Source: Thozetella sp. PMI_491 (lineage: Eukaryota > Ascomycota > Sordariomycetes > Chaetosphaeriales > Chaetosphaeriaceae). Taken from it: 64,000 nt of DNA. The DNA lies in the NCBI GenBank assembly GCA_021432635.1, contig MU270048.1, positions 620,001-684,000 of the forward strand. The letters run 5' to 3'. Below, piece after piece: positions 57,619 through 64,000 of the stretch (position 1 is the first letter of the stretch; every line of letters starts with the position of its first letter). The notes beneath the pieces are model-generated. The model did not search any database and was not told the origin of the DNA. It saw only the letters and a list, made by a program, of their open reading frames with translations. The translations under genes were made by a program, and so were the position numbers.

Positions 57619-59314
57619 TCAGCAATCGCAGCGTCCGAACCAACGAGGAAAGGCGACGATGTCTCGTATAGTTTGGACACCTGACAGGTAGCCCAAGAGG
57701 CGATCAAAGCCCAGCCCAAAGCCTCCGTGGGGAGGGCAGCCCCATCGGCGTAGATCGACATACCAGTCCAGACTGCCTTTAGTCGCTTCTGGATCCTGCT
57801 CAGAGTCATAGTTGGAGAGATTCTTGCCTATGTCCTGCTGTTTCATGGATGCTAGAAGCTGTTCGAGGCGATGCTCACGCATCGAGCCGCCAGCGATCTC
57901 ACAGAATTCTGGCACCAGCAAGTCGAAGCACTCGACAGTCGCATCAAGGCGACCCTCTCTGCTTTGGCCGGCATCACCTGGCAAAGCCCGGGACAGCGGG
58001 CTCTGAAGCATATAGAACGGCTTGATATCCCGGGGGTAATTGACGACAAACACCGGCTTCTTCCCTCCCCCTACGAAGCCCGCTATATACCTTTCGTGCT
58101 CGGCCTGCAAGCCCACGCCCCATGATGGCTTGTGTTCGAAAAGCTCGGGCCGGGCACTCAGGATTTCAATGGCCTCGGTGTAGGTGAGTCGTGGCCATGA
58201 TTCAGTCTGCAAGCCTTCCCAGCGCCGAACGACCTCTTCCGCCGGCGCGAGGTCCGAACCGCCGTGGTTTGACCGCGACAAAAGCTCTTGGACGCCTCTG
58301 GTTTGATAGAGGCTCTTGCTTAAGTGATGCAGCATGTCTTCCGTCAGATCCATGACTCCGCCGAGGTCGTCCACGAAGCCAAACTCGGCTTCGAGCATGT
58401 AGAACTCGCTCAGATGCCGAGATGTGTCGCTCCTCTCGGCGCGGAAAGCCGGCGATAGGGTCCAGACATTGCCGACCGCCTGCGCCAGGGCCTCGAGGTG
58501 GAGCTGGGCCGATACGGTCAGGTATTTGGGCGAGCGGAAGAATGGCTCTTCGCTCTCGGACTCCTGGGCGGCCGGCGATATGGTGAATGCCTCACCTCCT
58601 CCTTCACAGTCTGAAGATGTAATGATGGGCGGGTGTGTCTGGGTGAAGAGGCGGCTTGCGAAGAACTGGTTCAGGGATGCAATGGCATCGGAGCGCAGCC
58701 TCAGCAAGGCGGCATTGTACGGCGTTCTGGATCGCAAGTGCGGCATCGTGCGTAGGTACTCGGGTGTCTGGTATTTCTTCTGGATAGGGAAAGTCTTGAG
58801 AGGCCATACACGTCAGCAAGCTGTACCGCCGAGAGTCGACCCGAGCACACATACCGCAGCGTCAGACGGGCCGAGAACCTCTACTTGGCTAACATGCAAT
58901 TCATGGCTCTGGTTGCGGCCGGGGGAGGAGACCCAAGATCCCGTCAGGCGCACTGCGGCGCCAACGGAGAGTCTAGAGAGGCGATTGCATCAGTAGTTTG
59001 CAGGCTTGAGGTTAGACGAGAGTGGTTTCGGGGGGGTGTGCGCACCCATCTGCCTGGTCTACAGGGACTACAGCTTGCAAAGGAGCCACGGACGACCCGT
59101 CACCCAGCGACACGAAACGGTGCGACTTCATGGCGCGGACAGACCGGACGAAGCCGTTGACCGCAACGCCGTCCACTGGGCTCGCAGGTTCCCACTCTAG
59201 AAGTCCCGAGATGGACGCTGGCACCTTCTGGGAGAGGCATCGCCGGGCCCATCCCGGCCGCGACGCCAACAGCCGGCCCAGCTTAGGTGCTTTGAAGAAG
59301 GTAGCGGGCCGCAT
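57619..59314 (-). CDS. SLM5: Mitochondrial asparaginyl-tRNA synthetase
   Basis: This class II synthetase charges mitochondrial tRNA-Asn. Exons 59314-59046, 58972-58855 and 58794-57619 encode 520 residues; introns are 73 and 60 bp. The N terminus is basic and lacks acidic residues (MRPATFFKAPKLGRLLASRP), as in a mitochondrial targeting peptide. Then comes the OB-fold anticodon-binding domain (VNGFVRSVRAMKSHRFVSLG, completed by exon 2 GLSVGAAVRLTGSWV and HELHVSQVEVLGP). Exon 3 starts TFPIQKKYQTPEYLRTMPHL and holds the catalytic core: CEGGGEAF (192-199), motif 2 FRAERSDTSRHLSEFY (from 246) and motif 3 GFGLGFDRLLGYL (from 487), ending FPRWFGRCDC. Both joins are in phase. The first in-frame ATG of exon 1 was taken as the start. 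The CEGGGEAF and SEFYMLEAEFGF forms fit Asn rather than Asp specificity. Confidence 0.95.
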
Positions 59315-61400
59315 GTCTTGGGCGCGGGTTTCCCGTCAGCGCTCGTGGCCGAAAGTCAAGGAAGCCTTTCCGTGGAAACAGGAAAGACAGGGTTCTCAGG
59401 CTCCCTCGATTGGTCTGCTGGCCCGTCGTTCTTTGCTGCCTCAGTCGATGGTTGGTGGTCCCTGAAGCCTCTCTAGTCAGGAGCTTGTCATAGAAGCTCG
59501 AGGGATGAAAAAAAAAAACCCTCCCACGGCCACAGGTGGAACAGGGAAGCTCCCACGCGACGCGCGCCTGCCCATTTCTGTCATCAGGGTTGAAGGCGGC
59601 CAATGAGATGTGCCTGCAGTGCGTCTGTGCGCTATTCAAGGTGCACGGCGACTCTCGTGTCTATCGTCAGAATTTTGACCCTGGAAAACCAGCTACCTAC
59701 CTTAGGTACCTTACCTAGTACCCTGCTGCTGGGCTTACCCTTGAGGAGGTAGGTGCGTTTGGATTGCTTAGGCGAAATCGTTTCCTCCTTTTCCACCTGG
59801 ACAATCTCCTCCAGCGTCCGCCCCCTGGGACCGCAAAATAAGATCACCAGTGTAGCCCTCGCTCGCTCTTGGAAGACCCAAGTACCTCAAGTACCTACCT
59901 ACCGTACTCATCCAGCATGCATTTCTCTGGAGGCCCGCCTGGCATGGGCCTGCCGCCTCCGCTTCACGCTCTTGTATAGCAGCCCATCCACTCCAAGGTT
60001 CAAGTCAGGCCTTCAGCACCCCCATCCCCTCCCCCCCCCTCCCCCCCTTCCCCCCTCTCGACCGCCCAACACGGCAACGAGAATCGCACCGAGCCCCATC
60101 ACCATGGAATGCAACTACGTCTTTACCTATGAGCGCAGAGGCATCCTAGTCCTTGCCAGTTGGAACTTGGCCGACCAGATTAGATGACGGTGGCCAGACA
60201 GTCCTCAGACTGACCGAGCCGGCTCAAATGAAGCCGACGCCGCTAGTGTCTCCCCGTGGTTGCCCAATGACCTAGACATGGTCTGGGCCATAAAGTGCCA
60301 TAGAGTGCCATGGCTGCCTGCCTAGGTAGGTAGCTCGCGGCTATCCACTACCGAGAGCACCAGCTCCTGCCCTCACCTGGTTCGTGTTGACGAGATCTGT
60401 AGAGGATGCCCACGCCGCGCTGAGCCTTCCGCTACGAGACCCCTTCATTAGAGGCAAGCTGGGCCCGACCGGCTCCGGCCTCGGCGGGCGAACCGCTCCC
60501 TGTCTTGACGCTATCTCGACCTCCCGGCCGACCGTCATGATTTCATACATAGCCGTGCTCCTCGCCTATCGACGTTGGCAGGGTTTCAGACCCATCAGCG
60601 TTCGCTGAGATTTATCGGCCATCCTGACACCCGCCCGGCCCATTCTCGCTTTGTAGCCAAAACATAACCAGAACCAGGCTCGAGAAGCGGATCTTGTCTC
60701 TCTTCCCCCCACCCAAGAGGCACCGAGTACAAGATCGTCCTCAGATGCCGTAGCTGGGGAAGGACGGCATCGATCTCTGAAGTCACACCCTGTTTCGGAC
60801 ACCTGCAGCAGCACTGCCCGTCAAGCCTGCCTACCCCTGCCCCCCTCCCTACCATCCCCCCTTCCAGCCCTTCCCCGGCCGTGGCCCTGGGAACCGAGTG
60901 GTGCGTAGCTCTACCGTCCCATATTGTCCTCTGTATGTATGCGCGTGTTTTGCTTGATCTTTCTCCAATCCCACGCAGACTAGCCGCGTCGATGGGCCTC
61001 GAATCTGGCAAAGGTCGCGAGCGTCACGAGTTGTCTATAAGGTGCTTGCCAGAACCCTGAGTGGCGGATAGCATGTCTAAGTGCTTTTGAGACAAAAGTA
61101 CTGCCCCTTCTCCTGCTTCGGGCTCTCCACTTACTCCTTTGCCCCTTTGCTTCCGACCAGGCTCTCCACCAGTCCCTGGTCACTGACATGCTTCTCTATC
61201 CCTTGAGCATCCTTGGTTTTTGAATATAAAATGGAGGCCCCCATCATCATGCCACCACAAGGTTGGTGTTGTCACCCGCATTCCAGCACCTCAGAAGCCC
61301 ACGACCACGGCTGGGCTTGCTGTATCGTTGGTTCCATACCCTCACCGCCGGCTGAGATATTCGCACCCATCCGGGTCAGCACTTGAACAAGCTTCTCGTT
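59315..61400. other. Intergenic region upstream of AsnRS and the PARG-like gene
   Basis: It serves as upstream region for two divergent genes. A strongly C-rich pyrimidine tract at about 60019-60058 is followed by an ATG in an excellent context (CCATCACCATGG, ATG at 60104) that opens only 27 codons (MECNYVFTYERRG). A second C-rich tract at about 60828-60880 may be the promoter of the PARG-like gene. TACCTAGG-type words lie at 59693-59723, 59891-59905 and 60317-60333. Confidence 0.4.
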
Positions 61401-62580
61401 ATGCCTTCGGGACACAAGTCGACGAAACCAAAGCCGGCCGAGGTGGCCCACGAGGCCAAGAGGCACTACATACCTCTCATTCGTCATAACTATTCGCATG
61501 TCTGGAAGACCTACTCCTACTTCTACGAACACCCCCTGGTCCAGCTGAGCTTCTCGGAAGCCGAGAAACCGCGAGTAGTTTCGGCCCCTAGCTTCTGTAA
61601 TTTTTAGGCCCTGTTCTTGAATTTTTTTTTTTTTTTTTTTTCACAGACTGCTAATGCTTCCAAGTCGTCTATGAAGGCGATCCTGTCGAGTGCGCACTGA
61701 GTTGGCAGGCTCGGGACGGCTTGCGGGTGCCTTTTATCTGTGCCGCAAACGACAAGCGGCCGGGTGGCGACTGGGAGACCGGCGTGGTTGGGTACGAGGA
61801 GCGTCTTTGTCGCCGAAGCACTCTCTCTGCTACATTGGCAACGCCGGGCCCGGGTTCTCACGTCAACGCCCACTACCCAATTACGTTGCACGGCGGGATC
61901 TATTCCGATACAGTCGGTGAGTCTTTACCGGGTCAAGTCCCACCTCCTCCCCGAGCTACGGCGGGCCACGGCAGCATCTGACCCATGTACCAGTCGTCTT
62001 CCGTGGGCAGCATGACAAATACGAGAAGCGAAATGAGAGCGAATGGCAAAGCTTGCCCGTTTGCTCCGTTCCTCCGATGAGATGGCCCAAATTGACGAAC
62101 GGTGGTGCCAAGTACTCGTTTTCTGGCGAGCGTGAGCTTGTAAAGGACAAGCTGAGGGGGGCTCTCCGGATCTGCGTTTACAACGACTGTCACAACATCG
62201 TCATTGGCGATTTTGGGTTGGGCAACAGCTACCGCAACCCGCCACAGGAACTTGCCGAGCTGTGGCGTGAGGTACTGTTGTACGACCCAGACCTGAGGGG
62301 CCGTATCAACTGCGTTGCTTTTGTCTTTGAAGACGCAGCCCAATCGACAACGCAGCTGATACTTGACGACATCGCTAAGAAGAACAAAGGCGGCAGCAGT
62401 AGTGGGAGTAGCTCTAAGGGCAAGGGCAAGTCATCCAGCGGTGCTTCGTCGAGCTCGGCATCGTCCGGTTCTCCCACGGACCTCGAGATCTTCTCCCAGG
62501 TCTTCAATGAGCAGGAGATTCAACGGTATGCTGCCCAACGAGATGCTAGATACGGCCTGGATAACCTACTTTCCGGGTGA
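61401..62580 (+). CDS. Microbial-type poly(ADP-ribose) glycohydrolase-like protein (TIGR02452 / DUF2263 family)
   Basis: The family holds macrodomain-related enzymes that remove ADP-ribose; activity of this fungal branch is not established here. Exons 61401-61596, 61665-61916 and 61994-62580 encode 344 residues; introns are 68 and 77 bp. The first intron carries a run of about 22 T and ends CTAATGCTTCCAAG; the earlier CACAG would give a stop. Exon 1 has the family N-terminal part (TYSYFYEHPLVQLSF, EKPRVVSAPSF). Exon 2 has FICAANDKRPGGDWETGVVG then YEERLCRRSTL (89-119), matching the GGG-X7-QEE motif but as GGD and YEE, with both Glu (110, 111) kept. Exon 3 carries VIGDFGLGNSYRNPPQELAE and LIL-DDIAKK. 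A Ser/Gly-rich linker (about 284-312) precedes a helical C terminus ending GLDNLLSG. Related fungal proteins seem to share GGDWETGVVGYEE, so it is not a private mutation. Confidence 0.9.
61621..61642. repeat. Homopolymer T run (about 21 bases) in the first intron of the PARG-like gene
   Basis: A long T run lies upstream of the branch site and acceptor, where it extends the polypyrimidine tract of the intron. It is prone to length changes. Confidence 0.9.
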
Positions 62581-64000
62581 GGTTCCTAGTGATGAAGGAG
62601 GGGGAGGGGGGGAGGGGAAAACCAACGTCGGTCTCAGCATCCGTCGACCTGGGGGATCCTGCTGCAGGTGCAGTACCTGGTGATACGTGGCTGTGGCGAC
62701 GCTGAGCTTGACTGTTTCCGGTCTCTTAAGGGCTGCATTTCTTCTTTTTCTTGCCGAGAGTCTTGGGCCAAGCGGTTCGAGATAATTCAGACAGCTGTCT
62801 CGGTGGTTCTCTGCGACTTGACCCGCCCATTTTTGTTTTGCCTTTTGTACTAATTAAGAGGCTAGGCTGGGCTGGTGGGCGATTAGACTTGGCTGCAATC
62901 TTTTGGAGTTTGGGAAATGCATGTTTCCATTTGCTCTAGTTTATGGAGGTCAGGTCAAAACGTGGCGTATCCACGGGTGGTTACACTATCAACACATCGA
63001 AGCCCGGCTAATGGCTTCCACTCCATGCTCGGGATCCTGGAAATTTCAAGACTCGGGCCTGCGGCCCCATTGCATGTATGCTCTTCGTTTAGTCGAATCC
63101 ACGTCTCATCAGATGCCCTCTTTTGGGAGGGCACACAAACACTGGATCCCTGTCCATGTCCTGGATCCCATCCTGTCCTCCTCCGGGGATTGCCACCGTC
63201 ATTCTAGAACATTCGGACGGTGTTGTGCCGGTAGTGTTCCGTATGTTAATATATGCCTTCTTGCGAGGCTCACCACCTGCGACATATCAACACAAACAGC
63301 TCACAGCTCGCATGCACACGCGGCCACCCGTCTCGACGGCCGGGCGGCTACATTACTCTTAGCAGTTAATGGGAGGATATCGCAGCCGTTCCATGGCCGG
63401 CGCGGTTTCGGTAGCGGACGCCGTATCGTCTGTCAATTACGTCCAGACCAAGGAGGGCAGTTGCCGACCTTGACTCAGGGAAGAGCCAATAGTCTCGGCC
63501 TGCTGTACACTCCGCCTGCCCACTTCGAGACCCGGGGACGCTGTCTCAGCAAAACCTATTGGTGATGCACAATCGTCGCCTGCGCTTGGCCCCCCTCCTC
63601 CGCGCCGCTCCGCGAGGCCGGCCGATTGGGGTCTTGCGAGCGCTAGCCCAGCTGACGGGCCGCTGAGAAAGTAGTTCACGCCCCATCGTCTGGAGGGTTT
63701 CTCTTTCTCAGACACTCACCGCCACTTGGGCGGGAAATTTTCCATGCGTGCCTTGTTCATTGCCTTCGCAGGGCTCCCGGCAAGACATGCAGCGGGGCCA
63801 TGCGTCGAGCCTGTAGCGTGAACCCGGTGCGTGGTACTGCAGTCCCAGCCGAGACCCCTCCCCCATCCATCTCCAGGCTTTCCTGTGGCTGTTTCTCCGC
63901 CGTATCTCGACTCTCTACGCACGGGCGCGATGCGGCAGGATTGGCTTAAAGAAGGGCGGGCGGCAGGGGAGCAGAAACATTCTCGTCAACTACCCCTGTG
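62581..64000. other. Region downstream of the PARG-like gene
   Basis: No convincing gene is seen. An ATG-led frame at 62921-63565 (214 codons) is the longest unexplained one on the plus strand in the non-coding parts. Its codon use is mixed, with many TTA, CTA and ATA codons and no recognisable domain, so it is treated as doubtful. The right edge contains nothing recognisable. Confidence 0.45.

Overview
The window is nuclear DNA of a filamentous ascomycete, most likely a sordariomycete and probably Sordariales; this is inferred, not proven. The evidence is short spliceosomal introns (54 to 103 bp in most genes) with GT..AG ends, moderately GC-rich intergenic DNA with low-GC islands, and a gene set of fungal type: Nop9, a WOPR regulator of Pac2 type, a fungal phosphoketolase, an ELYS-like protein and a linker histone H1. 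No bacterial, viral or organellar gene order is seen, and I found no tRNA or 5S rRNA gene by eye.

Layout. 1-7.2 kb is gene-poor, with a possible gene tail at the left edge, a low-GC patch and a protein-like open frame near 2.75-3.23 kb. 7.3-12.4 kb holds an unrecognised conserved fungal protein and NOP9, both on the plus strand. 12.4-15 kb has two candidate small spliced genes. 15.1-28.7 kb is the dense core: phosphoketolase (minus), SMC4 (minus), an ELYS-like nuclear pore assembly protein (plus, divergent from SMC4) and a proline-rich NPF-motif protein (minus). Histone H1 (minus) lies at 31.1-32.1 kb with five exons, two of them tiny. An 8.8 kb stretch without a convincing gene follows; it contains an AT-rich, probably RIP-damaged island. 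A Pac2-type WOPR transcription factor (minus) is at 40.9-42.3 kb, and the next 15.3 kb upstream of it shows no convincing gene. The right end has a mitochondrial asparaginyl-tRNA synthetase (minus) and a microbial-type PARG-like protein (plus).

Functions. Several genes serve core nuclear biology: NOP9 in 18S rRNA maturation, SMC4 in condensin, histone H1 in chromatin, the ELYS-like protein at the nuclear pore, and the PARG-like protein possibly in ADP-ribose turnover. SMC4 and the ELYS-like gene share a 455-bp intergenic promoter region. The phosphoketolase supplies acetyl phosphate from pentose phosphates. There is no sign of a biosynthetic cluster or a mobile gene cargo. The most unusual parts are the long gene-free flank of the WOPR regulator and the divergent catalytic motif of the PARG-like protein.
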